The position numbers and the translations under genes are program-made. Below the pieces are notes generated by a model. That model ran no database searches. It was not told the DNA's origin and saw only the letters and a program-made list of their open reading frames with translations. This document shows, in pieces, positions 21,593-34,425 of a stretch of DNA of 64,000 nt (the stretch's first letter is position 1; every line of letters begins with the position of its first letter). Origin of the DNA: Stromatinia cepivora (taxonomy: Eukaryota > Ascomycota > Leotiomycetes > Helotiales > Sclerotiniaceae); the NCBI GenBank assembly GCA_014898415.1, contig RCTD01000007.1, positions 930,001 to 994,000 of the forward strand, in the 5' to 3' direction.

Positions 21593-24500
21593 CTACTCCT
21601 TCTTTCCTTCACCCTGTATCTCCGTATGCTGGATATGCACTAATTCTCCATCGCCCTCTCCATCATCCGTTTCCTCACCCTGTAACCTCGTGCTGTCCTT
21701 CAAATCTTTACTTGCACTTCCACTTCCACCCACTTCCTCCACCAGCCCCACATGCACAACCTCATCAATCAGAGCCCCAACTCCTCCCACCCCACCATCA
21801 TCCTCATCCTCATCCTCCAAACTCGTTCTCCTCTTCGCCTCCCTCGTCACACTAACCCCCATTCCATCATCATCCTCAAAATTATCCTCAAATCCACTCC
21901 TTCCAAATCCGCTCTCATCCTCATCACTGCTTCCCTCTTCATCCTCATCATCTTCGCCCTCTACCTTAAAAGGATTGATGCCTCTTGACTCTCTCTCCTC
22001 AGTCTCAACTTTTTCTCCATTAGCCAACTTCTGCTTACTATGCAAGGCCAACCTCGCCGCCAATTGTCTTCTAGCACGGCTTGGCGGTGTGTTAAGAGGG
22101 GGTGGAGGAGGCGGTGGTGCCGAAGGAGGTGAAAGATCAGAGGTAGATGTTGTAGTTGAAGGCGTACTGATGTAGCGGGAGAACTAATTGCAATCACATT
22201 AGCATATATTTCGGTATTATATGTCATTTGTAAATAAATAGGCTGTTCCAAAGGCGGAAAAGCTAAGCGGCGGATAAAAGCAAAATGGGCAAATAGCAAA
22301 TAAATGGCAGGTTAAAATGAGAGTAGATAATTAGCCTACCCACTAGGGAGAAAATATTTGTGGACACTAATCATTGTTAAAACACCAGATCGACATCACA
22401 ACCATCACCACCACTACTTCAAAAAAGGGATAAAGGATTATATCTCAAAAATTGAATCTCTTTCTCTTGATTTAAGGAAAGAGAAGACTCCCACAATACT
22501 CCTCATTTCCTACCAACATTAATGCTTTCTAAATTTCTGAAGCCAGAAACAACAAGCCCCAAGAATCTAAAAACGCCACTTGTAATGCTGTTTGGGAATA
22601 AAGTGCCAGAAAATTGCGTACTGTACAAGAGAAAATGAAGACAATATGTGCGTTTTTTACTGATTAAGAACTACCCTGATCGAGATCCTCGTCCTTTTCT
22701 TGAGGAAACAGGGGTGATTCGCGATCGAGTTGCTCCAAATATTCATAATCAACATCTAGATCGTCGAATTTATCAAGGTTGGGGGCTGATGGAGGAACAG
22801 AATGACCCACTTCTGCCGTTGTACCACCACTATTCTTTCCTTCCTCGTCATTATCTTCATCCATTTCATCATCTTCTTCATCACTAGAACTTCCAAAGCC
22901 GCTCAATAATGTGCCTCCAGCGATAAAACTGTTGCCATTTCCATTGTTGTTAGCAAGGTCAATGCTATCAAGAGCTGTTGAACCATTAAGGCCTGCGTCG
23001 GCAAGGGCGGATGATGCATTTCCGAAATTATTGGCTGCATTTACTGCATTCATGACTGCTTGTCGTGGACCAACTGCCATATCTGGTCTGACTCCTCCGA
23101 GAATAGCATTGTCACGTTCCCGGGTTTCTGCTAGAGTGACCTCAACATATGGAATCCAATCACCGTTCATGACCCTTTCTAAGACTGATTCGGATAAGAG
23201 CTCCGGGGGATGTCGTTCTGTAAATTTCACAACCTCTTCGGCAATAAGTGTAAGATGGCCCATATAACCAAGTCGCATCTTGTTCTTCTGTTGTGCCTCA
23301 TCACTCTTCTTTTGACCGTCAACAATTCTCATTGTGATGTCTCCAGTCTCGAAGAGGTCAATCGCAAGTGATCGATTATATCCACGATCCATGGGTCCAT
23401 TAAATACTTGTTGTACAACATCATATACGACATTATGTAAGAAGTTATTCCAAGGAAATCGAAAGAAGAAATCCTACATTGGTTAATTCATATGCATGAA
23501 TATGAAGCTCGAGGAAACTTACTAAAATAGTTGGTACAACCTTATGTTGAACGAATTGCATTTTGAGATAATCTCCAACTACTGGACCACCTGTAGTTTC
23601 CATAGTACGATCTTGAGAATGTTCCTCCGTATTACCCATCAGTACGGAATTGTTGCTATCACCAGCATCGCCCATAGTAGTGTCGACGCTGTCAAGATTC
23701 ATGCTACCATCACCAGGAACGGCAGTTAATGCACCGGCAGCCTCTTCCGTTGATCCTGCTTTCTTGGAAAATAAAGGTGCAGGAGTGTCTTCAGGAAGAG
23801 GAATAACTTCTGCAGCGTGAGGAATCTCTTCTGTGGGTGCTGAAGACTCAGTGGGTAATTCCATAGCTACATTCTGGCCTTCAGTAGAGCCGTCCGAGGA
23901 AGTGGGGGTATGTTTGTGAGAACCATCGGAAGAATCTTCGGTATCATCAAGGACATTGGCATCAATAGAAGAAGGTGGAGATGTCATGGTCGTATCCTCA
24001 TCGTTAAATCCTAAAGAGCCAACTTGTTGAGAAAGTTCTTTGGTCGGAGAAAGAGGGAGGACAGCCATGTCTGGTTCTTGCAAGCTATGCTCATCGGAAA
24101 GTGGTTGTAGCCTTGGCGAGCTTAAAGGTTCATCAACAAATTCTTCGTCATCCTTGTCGAGGAAGGAAATGGGTGGTTGTGTAGAATTAAGAAGAGTTTC
24201 TTCGGTTTCATGTTTCTCATCAAAATCATCCTTGGCATCATCACCAAGTTCTGTAGCGTGCGTAACTTCTTCAAATCCATCATCATCAGAGGCATTCTGA
24301 ACCTCCAATTTCCTAGAACCATCTGGAGAGCCCAGTCGTGTTTGGGTGGAGGATTTCATCGTAAGGTCATCTTCGGACATTAGGGTCGTAGGCGATGGGT
24401 TCAATTTACCCTCGGCCTTTAATCGTTCTCTCTCTGCGTCTCGCGCCTTGACAAACTCTTCACTGCCAACCTCGTTCAGCAAAGCCATGTTACTGCAGTG

Positions 24501-25763
24501 CAAAAGTTCTGCCATAAGCTCACAAGTCTTGAATCGGTCGAATCCAAGAGGCTCAATCTTTCCACCAAAAGCAGCACTCAACTCTTTTCTTTGTATTGTT
24601 ACTGGTCCATCGCCTCCTCCAACGGTATGATTAGGGCTGAGGATGAGGTCCATAAAATCGGGAACATGCTTGGCAAACATTCGCAAAAGAGTTCCGAGAT
24701 ATATAGGATCGCGACTGGATGGTACTGCATTTGCCTCAGCTCCAACCTCCGGATCATAATCTGAGTTGTTCTTTCGAATGACTTCGATAACAATACCAAC
24801 TCCAACAGTCAACGGATTTCCACCCTTTAGCATATCGGAAATCAACTTTTCAATACATGGCTGAGAGACAAGCTGGCGAGTAAGCTCATTTGGTCCTATG
24901 CATGACTGCTCATTTTGCGATGCATTGGCCGAAATAGTGATAATCGCCTTGAGAAAATCTCCCGCCGAAGTTTGTGTTGCCCAGCTGTGTTCGGATGATA
25001 GGAATGAGAGAAGGATGGGCATCAGATCTTGCGAGTGTAACCACTATTTCAGGGATTAGCAAATCGAATTTATATCAAAGAAGAATAAGGAGCATACATC
25101 GATAATTCCTGCTCCTCCTTCCGCCTTCTCCAAACTGATTATCTTCAAAAGAAGATCCATAATCATAGGAGAATCCACATGCTGAAGCATACTCTTGACT
25201 GTGCCATCTATTGACTTCAACAAATCAAGCATCTCCTCAGTCTTTTTATCTAAAAGAGCCTCATTGACTTTCGTAAAATAAGAGGCCTGTAAAGGATCCA
25301 AAGGCGCAGGAAGGTTCAAGAATTCCCAAAACTTGCGCAACAGAGGTTGATTCTCCATTAATGCCTCGCAAATTGACCAGTTGTCCGAGGACAGGACCTC
25401 AGCTGCAACGTAGGCATAGCGAGTTCGTTTCTTTTCCTTTTCTTCGCCGTCATCTTCAAAAGACTGATGAGATAGAGAAAATGATCGACCTTTGCCCCTC
25501 GAGTTTAGTGAAATAGATGCTTCTTTCGATTCCGCTCCAGGATCTTCTGATGCGACAGTCACCGATTTAGGGGCCACAACATATTCCAGAAGCCTTGCTA
25601 AGATCTTGTCTTCACGCAGATATTCGATCAGTTTCGAATTGTGCTGTTTTAATTCTTGTATGAGATCGCTCTCATCCAGTAACTCTTCTAAGGTAACATT
25701 CTCTTTGTCGAGGATGGTATCGATGGTAGAAATGTTAGCATATCCGCCGAAACGCCAGAACAT
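21593..25763 (-). CDS. SAPS-family phosphatase-associated regulatory subunit
   Basis: Exons 25763-25098, 25043-23523, 23473 to about 22670, and a last exon 22183-21593; near 1,190 residues. SAPS proteins (yeast Sap155/185/190, human PP6R) bind Sit4/PP6-type phosphatases. Family features are the start MFWRFGGYANISTIDTIL, the helical segment EELLDESDLIQELKQHNSKL, and GYMGHLTLIAEEVVKFTE near residue 800. The first two internal junctions restore GIID-WLHSQDL and VPTIL-DFFFRFPW. Long acidic Ser-rich inserts lie between residues ~430 and ~700. The last exon gives PPPPPP...SRARRQLAARLALH, a tail I associate with fungal members. Its link to exon 3 is unresolved: exon 3 reaches a stop at 22664, a GTAGTT donor occurs two codons earlier in phase 1, but the acceptor at 22183 is phase 0. 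A small extra exon is likely. Confidence 0.82.
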
Positions 25764-27211
25764 GATGCTTTCTGTTACAGCGCTCGTCTGCCACCAAGAG
25801 AATGGTGGTAGATCGAGATATGGGTATTGTTTTTTATGTCCGGATCTTGGGATTGAACATGCGAATCAATCGCTGAAGAGCCGCAGATATGATGTATTTC
25901 TCCCCACAAGGGAAAAGCGATAATGTATGGAAATGGTTCGCGCCTGCAGGTAGGCTCCCTTTATCTATGGATTCGTATCGTGATTCGTTAAGATTCAACG
26001 ATGGTGAACATGACTATAAATAAAGATGTGAGGTCAGTGATAATGTTTTAGAAGTGGATAATCATGTACAATCGGAAATTGGGGTAGAGGAAGGAGAGGA
26101 CTGTGTGGCCAGTAGTCGGTGAATGGTGCCTTAATTTGGGCGCGCGAGTTCTCAGCCCTGCGCTTCCGCAAGTCATGTAGTAGGTTGTAAATAATGTAAT
26201 GTATGATGAAATACAACTTACAAAATATTTCCTATATTCCAATTCTGGTTTATTGTACAGTAGGGAGAGGGAATCAATGTTCTTGAGGACTGCCAAAGCT
26301 TCTCAGCATCAACTAAGCAGGAGATCAAAGGGTCTGTTCAATGTTGTTGTTTTGGAAAGGATTGGTGCAGGTATTGTAAAGTAATGAACAAAAAGTCGGA
26401 CTGTGTTGCTACCTCAGTTTTTACCAGCAGATGATTAAAAAGAGCTCTGGGGATAGAGTCAAGCAACACACACAATTTAAATAAAAAGGGTATCTCAAAG
26501 TAAGAAGTAAGAAAGGTAGTAGTATAGAAGTACAAATAGGAATTTGTTGATCAAAATTGGAAAATCTTGGTTTGTCCCTTGAGGAGTTCGATGGGTGGAT
26601 GGTGGGGTTCAAAGTTGTTTGGGTCTCTTTGTGATCTTGTCTTTTTCTCACTCCTGATCTGATTTTGGGTGGTTCAGGGCTGTGGGTACAGCTGATTGCT
26701 TTGATTGCTTTGATTACTATACTACCTTGAGAACTGGTGAACTTTGAAATTAGTATCAAGAACTCCCGCTATGTCACCAAGTGGTCCGTTCCACTTCAAC
26801 ACAAGATAGGAGAACATTCAAACCCCTCATTTGTATATAATTTATGGTGAATGGGGTGTCTGATAGATATTCATATCTTGTTAATATCTTTGTAAATTAT
26901 TTTGAATATGTATATATATTCTAAATATACATTTCCCATCTATCTAACAAACAATGCTGATAGTGTGCATGCGTGAATACCAAGATAGGAAGATGATGGA
27001 ATATGATGTATCCTTGTCAGATACCACGTGATTCCATAGAAAAGACCAAATAGACCTGGTAGGATTCGGAGCCAATGATTAATCATACTGCCATAGCCTT
27101 AGACCTTCAAGGCTGCTTCACCATAAATCAAAACTGCAAGAACTATCTGCACAGAATATTATAGCATACTGCAAACTCCAAATTTGAGCTTCCTCTCATC
27201 ATACCATCAAA
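25764..27211. other. Divergent intergenic region
   Basis: About 1.4 kb between the SAPS gene (-) and the Vps60 gene (+), holding both promoters. No supported gene; open frames here are motif-free. Confidence 0.5.
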
Positions 27212-27909
27212 ATGAACAGATTATTTGGCGCAAAGTCCTCGGCCCCAAAACCGACCCTTAGTTCTGCCATTTCTAATGTACGTTTGCCCTCCTAATTCCC
27301 CATACATCCTCTCTACTAACCTCACTTTCCCAGGTCGACGAACGCATCTCAACCATCGACGTAAAACTCGCCTCCCTAAACGCCGAACTAACCTCCTACC
27401 AAACCAAGCTCTCCAAAATGCGCGACGGCCCGGGCAAAACCGCCATCAAGCAAAAAGCGCTCAAAGTCCTCCAACGCCGCAAAATGTACGAAGGCCAACG
27501 CGACCAACTACAACAACAATCCTACAACATGGAATCGGCAGCCCTGATGCAAGATAATCTCCAAAACGTCATGACCACCGTGTCCACCCTCAAAACCACA
27601 AACAAAGCCCTGAAGAAACAATATGGCAAGATTGATATCGATAAGATTGAGAGGATGCAGGATGAGATGGCCGATTTGATGGAGGTCGGTAATGAGATTC
27701 AGGAGAGTATTAGTCGGAGTTATGATTTGCCTGAGGAGGTGGATGAGGCGGAGTTGGATGCTGAGTTGGAGGCGTTGGGGGAGGAGGCCGAATTGGAGGG
27801 GTTGGGGGGGATGGCGGAGGGGACGCCGAGTTTTATGGTGGATGAGGTGCCGAGTTTTATTGATGAGCCACCACAGAAGGTGGGTGAGGTTAAGGAGGCT
27901 GCTACATGA
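27212..27909 (+). CDS. Vps60/CHMP5-like ESCRT-III protein
   Basis: Two exons, 27212-27277 and 27334-27909, with a 56-nt intron (GTACGT donor, CCCAG acceptor), 213 residues. The start MNRLFGAKSSAPKPTL is the typical Vps60/CHMP5 N-terminus. A long basic helix follows (DVKLASLNAELTSYQTKL, KQKALKVLQRRKMYEGQ), then an acidic C-terminal half (LPEEVDEAELDAELEALGEE) typical of Snf7-fold autoinhibition. Vps60 acts late in multivesicular-body formation at endosomes, where with Vta1 it stimulates the Vps4 ATPase that recycles ESCRT-III. The intron sits just after the short N-terminal exon. Codon use becomes strongly G-ended in the last third, giving GGGG-rich DNA. Confidence 0.93.
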
Positions 27910-28281
27910 GGGACAGTGGATATTTGGTTGGGGGAGGAGACTAAGTGAGATGTGATATGGAGTGGAAACATATTGAAGATTGCTTTCGCAACCTCGGTGA
28001 TTATGGCCAGGCTTATTAGTAGCATAGGCATTTGCATTTTCTATAGGTTTACAAGGCGTTTTGGAGAGTGCTTGAGGAGTACACCATGGATACTGGAGCG
28101 ATCATCGGGGTATTATTTGATATAAGAAAGTATAAAATCAAGACACCCTAATCACATACATGCATCCCCGAGCCCTGAATCCGTCAAAATGCACCCTATA
28201 AATGCCAACAAATGCAATTCCCTCCACTGGTATACCTAACGCCATTTCTCAAATGCATGCACGCAATCCCCAAAAAAATCC
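27910..28281. other. Convergent intergenic region
   Basis: Shared 3' flank of the Vps60 gene and the Zn2Cys6 gene. No feature seen. Confidence 0.5.
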
Positions 28282-29774
28282 TCATGATACACCACTAATA
28301 AAATCCACACTCATCGTCTTTCCACCCCTCCACTCCCTCCCCAGAACGACCTCTATAGGCCAAGCCGTCCATTTCTCCCATCCAGGACCCAAAACATCCA
28401 AAGTAGTTTTCAGCAGATTCTTCCCCTTTCCATTCATCCACGATATATGTGATACTCGATGTATACACACACAATAGTAGGCAATGAGTAACAAAGCTTC
28501 TTTAACTTTCCTACCCATCATCGCTTCCACCTCATCGGGTATCGAAGAAAACCAACTCATAACCACACTGACAGGTGAGGGTGCATTAGGGGCTCTCAAG
28601 AGCCCAAAAACTCGTTTCAACATATCGAGTGCGCGATCTAATCCCTGACGCTCTTCGAGAGGGAGATCGCATGGAGAGGTGCTGGACCATGCGCTTGATA
28701 GTGAGGAGAGGTGGAGATCGTCGGTTGGGTCGAGTGGTGGGATGTAGTCTCTGTGGAGTCCCATCCAGGGTTCCAATAAGATTTTGAACGGGCCATGGTA
28801 TAAATTTTCCCACGTACTTTCGAGTATCATGAGGTAACCTCTATAAAGTCTCACCCATTGAGAGTGGGGGAATATGCTTTCATTTTCGGCACCATACGGG
28901 CCGAAGAAGATATGGTTGGGAAGATTCGAATCTTGGGATGTCCAAGCGAAGGCGAACAATATGATGGTGAAAGCAAAGCATGCTTGGCAATTTTCAGTGG
29001 TCAGGTCTGAAATTGCAGATTGGAATAGTTGGAGGGCGACGGTGAGGTGGGTAGTTGACGCTCCGTGATAATAAGCAGCTTTAGGGGGACGAGCATGTGA
29101 TAATTGCAAGGCGGCAAAAGCAAGTATCTCATGCATGAGAAAAGGAAATTGGAAAGCTAGTTCTACGACAGTAGTTCGAAAGAGTTCTTGACCACTAGCA
29201 AAGTCGGCGAAATCTGAAACACCATACATGGTGTAATAATGAAGAAGTTCCATATCAAGTACGGAAAATGAATAGTTTGATGGACCAGGAGATGGGGTGG
29301 GAGAGACAGCCGGCCTAGGACTCGACTCAAGCTTTGCAGATAAGGTTTCCGCCGATGGTGATTTTGACTTTGAGTTTTGCCGCGTCATTGCACTGCATTG
29401 AGTCTCTTGACTATGAAGACTCTTCACTGGGTGTGTGCGCAGATAAGAACATGTTGAACCATAATTTTCGCATTTTTGGCATGATGGTTTCTTCTCATCA
29501 CACTTTTGTTATATTGTCAGCTAAGAACCACAGTTTGGAAATAGAAGGTAAAGCATGTGGTAAATAGAGCAGATGTAACACTGAAGAGTACACTGAGGGC
29601 ATTGGATCAAGGATGTTCCATTGGTGCAGTAATCATAGATTAAGTTTTGCAGTATAGAACTCATCCGTTCAGAGGAAACCAACAAGAATCACGTACCTTG
29701 ACCTTTCTTGCCTTGCATTGAAGACATCCGGTTCTACTTTTGTGATGTGGTCTGCGAGGACGGATAACATCCAT
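28282..29774 (-). CDS. Zn2Cys6 transcription factor (Upc2-like architecture)
   Basis: Exons 29774-29697 and 29502-28282, separated by a 194-nt intron (GTACGT donor, AAAAG acceptor), 432 residues. The splice completes a binuclear zinc cluster: CLQCKARKVK from exon 1 and CDEKKPSCQKC...C from exon 2, matching C-x2-C-x6-C-x6-C-x2-C-x6-C at residues 17-43. A Ser/Pro linker leads to a regulatory domain starting LDMELLHYYTMYG, with FPFLMHEILAFAALQLSHAR, the pattern of the fungal_trans_2 group that includes sterol regulator Upc2. The missing first two cysteines are what reveal the upstream exon. The long intron is unusual for this window and contains stops in all useful frames. Target genes unknown. 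It borders the transposon island starting 256 bp upstream of its ATG. Confidence 0.87.
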
Positions 29775-31207
29775 TATTCCCAGACGTTAAAGATTTATGA
29801 TAAAAACACGAAATTCAAGAACCCAAAGAGAAATACTACTCTCGAATGTAAATGCCAAGCTCTTTCCCAATACCAAATATGAGTAACTATTCCCAGCGTC
29901 GGACTCGTATTGGGAGGTAAAAGACGAGGAAGGGTCAGGGGAATAGAGAGAGAGTTTGGTATGAATCTAGAAATGGGTAATGAATGAAGCTGGCACGAGC
30001 CAAACAAAAACCTTGTCAATTATTAAGTTGCGTCTGAAATGGCAGCGAAACGCCAAGGCCCTTACCTAATCAAGCAAGGTCCGATATTTCGATATCCCTT
30101 AAATATTATCCCTGTTGTACCACCATTCTACAGGCTACCCTACAGGGCCTGAATCACTGAAGCTGCAGGGCTTTCAGGGTTTTCAGGGCCTAAACCTCAA
30201 CTTTCAATTGAACCAATCACCAACCACGATATTTTCATTATCTCAAGTGTACTACCTGATTGAGAGTATCGAACAATATAGTATATAATACTTAAATTAT
30301 TAATTTCGAATATAATTGATCGAAAATAAATTATTGTGATATTTTATTAATTATAAATAAGAGCATTATAATATTCTCTCAATAGAATTTTATTATAAGT
30401 TATTATAATATTTTATTTGTAATGTTCGATAATGTTGTTTATATAAGTCAACCACCCTAGTTTCCGGCCACCTCTACTTTCCGGCCACCATTTTACACCA
30501 AAAACCACGATTTTTACCTATGAATAACTTTTTAAATAATAAACATAATTGATTCAAATTTTGAATATAGACTCTTTATATAAATATTGAATCATTCTTA
30601 AAATTTTATAATTTTAGGTTTTTTTTTGATAGAAATATTAAAGATTTAATTTTTGATTTTTGATTTGTATATGATTTATATACAAATTAAAAAAATATCA
30701 AAATCTTGAATAACTTTTCAACAAAAATAATTAAAAATAAACTATTAATTTTTTGGAAATCTTTGAATCATATTTTATAAAATGAATCGAATTATTATAT
30801 ATAATAATTTATAGATAATCTTTTATTGATATTTATATTTTATTTCATACAAAATTTTATATAGATAATTTTTCAATTAGTAATAAAACATTATTTATAA
30901 ATGAAGATTTTTCGAAATTAGATTCATTTTATATAATATAATTTCAGGATTTTATTAAAATTTATAATTTATTTTTAATTATTTTTGTTGAAAAATTATT
31001 CAAGATTTTGATGTTTTTTTAATTTGTATATAAATCATATACAAATCAAAATTCGAAAATTCAACCTTTAATATCTTGACGAAAAAAATTGCAAAAAATC
31101 TGAAATTTACAGAATTGATTTGAATTTAGATAATAAACTTTTAATCAAAATTTCATTTAATTATATTTATAAATAAAAAAATTAAAAATGCAAAAAATGA
31201 TGATTTT

Positions 31208-34200
31208 CAGGGCTGGGCACTGGGTAGGGTATACCCGGGGTAACCCGGGGTATAACCCGGCCGGTATTACACCCAACTCTACTTTTACAGAGTAAAATAA
31301 TCACTCTGTAGATTGTCCGGGTATCCAGAATACTTATAGAGTATATAGTATATATTAAGGATATTTGAGAGTATATTTAAAAGATTATAGGTATTATAGA
31401 ATAATGGTTTTTTATTCAAATCATAATATAATTTTGAAATCAAATAGGGAAAAAATAAAGATATATTATTTGTTTATTCTAAAATAATTGTTGATGATTC
31501 TTATATAACTTTTTTAAAAGCTTTATCTCTACAGGTTTCTCGTTTTTCCTATACTACCTACTAATCCTTCATTATTCTATACCCTTGAATATTATATATA
31601 ACTTCTACTACCTTTCTAGCCTCCTTTGTTCTAATTTCTTTAATATAATATTCTTAAAGTATAGGATTAGGAATAATAACAATTTTCTCGATTTCAATAT
31701 CACTATTATTACTATCATTATCAATATCAACAATCTCAATATCTTTTTCTTCTTTTTTTTGAAATAGAATTTTTTATATATACAAATAAAGCATATATCG
31801 AATAATATCATTAAATAAATTAGTTCTATACTTAGAAATTAGTAATCCAATAATATTAAAAATATATTCTAAAGAAATAGATATAACTAAAATAAACAAA
31901 TAATCTTTCCAAATCTGAAAAAGAATTGGAAAGCTATATTGAAATTTTATTTATTATTTAATTACATCATTAATTGTATATTCATTTCGAGTAATACAAG
32001 AAACTTTTAAATATCGATTTAATTTTGATTCAAGAATTGATATATAAATAATTATAAATAGTTTAAATCAATCAAAATCCGTATATAAATTAATATTGAA
32101 ATCGAGATCGATAACCAAAGTAATTAAAATAAAATCATTATTGTTATCATCATCGATATATACATCTTGAACTTCTTGTTCTGCAAATATTCGAATTTGA
32201 TTAATATATATTTTATACTTTGAGAATACAGATTTAATATATATAATTGCTTTTAAGTATACTAACACTTTATTTCTATTTTCGGTTTCATATAAATATT
32301 CAATTAAATCGAATTTGTGGCAAAGATTAAGAATTAAAGCTATTCATATATAATATATATTTATATTGGATTCATAATATTTTTCGAATATTTTTCGAAT
32401 ATTTTGAGAATAGTTTTAGTAATAATTTAAAGAGTAGAATGATTATTATTAGTTGTTATTTTGTATATTTGTCGAATCAGAAGGATATAAATTAATATTA
32501 TATTTTGAAGTATAGGATAGATATCAGCTTGTACTTTTATAATTGACAAATAAAAGTATATAAAGAATTGCTTTAATTTAATCAATATTAATTAATCATT
32601 ATCAATAAGAAACAAATTCTCTTTGATAGATTTATCCCAAATTTGTATAATTAAAATAATTATAATAAGTATTTGTTAATATAAAACTTTTAAAAATATA
32701 TCATTGATAGAATTCCAACAAATTGGTATATCAAAAAAGAAGCGATAGAAATTGATTTTATATATATTACATTATTATTTGAATATATCACAGAATTTTC
32801 TTTTGTTTCGAAATATTAAAACGATACTATATAGTTTAAACAACATTGAACATATAGGAATATCGTTAGTATACAAATTATAAATTTGATTAGATTGGAA
32901 TTCATAAACATATTGAATTTCGGAAGGTTCGGATTTTAGTATATTCAAACTTATAAACTTATTAATATTAATCAAAAATAATAATAAAAAAGAATTTATT
33001 TGCTTATATAATAATATTATTTATATGTTCAGAATATTGAATATCTCCATCAATTCTATTAAAGTAAATGGAATACTATATCTTCTCCTTTTCCGAAAGA
33101 GTTGTATGATTTACAAGAATTATTCTTTCAAAATAATCAAATATAATATTATTGTAATTGGTATTATCGTATATAATCGAAATTATTGCTTTAATAATAC
33201 CAAAATCATTTATAATATCGAGGAGCTTTTATATAAGGTATTTGTTAATATAAAAGGGATCAATAAATTCAACAATATCAAGAATCGATTATTGAATGCT
33301 ATTAATTGGAAAAATATAATATATAATAACAATGATATAATCTAATCGATTATATCCAGATTATTCATCTATAATTAATAAAAAACGTCCTTTATTATCA
33401 ATATACTTTTGAAATTCTTTTGTTTTGATTACTTTTGCATTTTTGAAATCCTTTTTCAAATTCTTTATAAATTGATGATACGATACATTTTTAGCAATAA
33501 ATACAATAAATCTAATAAGATCATCAAATTGTATTTGATTTATAATATTGAATAGAAAATTGTTTTTGATAATAAGTTGTAAAAGAAAATGACGATAATA
33601 ACGATAGTATTGATTTATTAATAATTTTGAAGATAAAAAGAATGATTTGGGATTTTCTGTAGTTTGAATTTGAACCGTCATTTGAACTTTCTTTTCATCT
33701 TCAGATATTGCAATACCTAAATGCTTTCTATAATAATATAGCTTGAAGTTATTGATACCATTGATAATTCTTGATATAATCTTTGTATAGATATAATCTA
33801 ATTAAATATATTTGATTTATATTTGATATATTTATTTCGGATCTTCTAAAATATAACGAGAAAAGAAAGGATTTGGATTTTTGAATAAGAAGATTTTTGT
33901 AGTTCCAAGAAATAATATATTCGATGAATATAAAGCTGATTATAAACATTGAGGAATATCACCAGTAAATTATCTAATACATTTGTTATTAATATTGTTT
34001 AAAAAAAGAGGTATATTTTGATCAATAGATTCAAAGGTAGTATTATCGGTATTATTGTATAATAGATATGAATTATCTAATAGATCGTTTTGATCCATTG
34101 TATTATTATTACTAATATAGAAAGATATAATTGATATAATTGTTTGAAGAAAAAGAAACTTACAAAATAATATATTAAATAAAGTAATACAAATTTTCAA

Positions 34201-34425
34201 TAATATAATTCGAATAATATAATCTGATATTTTTGATTCTATTATATAATTGGGAATAATTTCCTTTTTAAACGATAATTATAAAATAATCATATAATAT
34301 TTATCTGTGGGTACCCCGGGTACCCGGGTTATTTGATGGGTATACACCCCGTAAAAGCTTATGGGGTAGGGTATACTACCCCGTGAGGCCAGATACCCCG
34401 GGTAGGGTACGGGTGCCCAGCCCTG
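31208..34425 (-). mobile_element. Degraded hAT DNA transposon (nest layer 3)
   Basis: The ends are CAGGGCTGGGCAC (left) and its exact reverse complement (right), typical of hAT elements, and sit between perfect 8-bp direct repeats ATGATTTT (31200-31207 and 34426-34433), the hAT target duplication. Sub-terminal GC-rich blocks with repeated ACCCGGGG/CCCGGGTA survive at both ends. The interior is extremely AT-rich. Minus-strand fragments still recall a hAT transposase: 33681-33361 has helical text like KLLINQYYRYYRHFLLQLI and FDDLIRFIVF...KNLKKDF followed by a segment ending LLIIDE. Numerous stops and A/T-only codons make it non-functional, most simply by RIP. Confidence 0.88.
33361..33681 (-). 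pseudogene. hAT transposase fragment
   Basis: The longest open piece of the dead transposase, about 106 codons, enriched in Ile, Asn, Lys, Phe and Leu as C:G to T:A mutation predicts. The order of hydrophobic and charged positions (FLLQLIIKNNFLFNIINQ, then FDDLIRF, then KNLKKDFKNAKV) matches the N-terminal part of hAT transposases before the first catalytic acidic residue. It is not expected to make a working protein. Confidence 0.55.

Noticed and set aside
21546..22175. Plus-strand Ser/Pro-rich frame
   Set aside because: Antisense of the acidic and Pro-rich SAPS tail; low complexity explains its openness.
31585..32268. Several Ile/Asn-rich short proteins
   Set aside because: Artefacts of extreme AT bias inside the dead hAT element, not separate genes.
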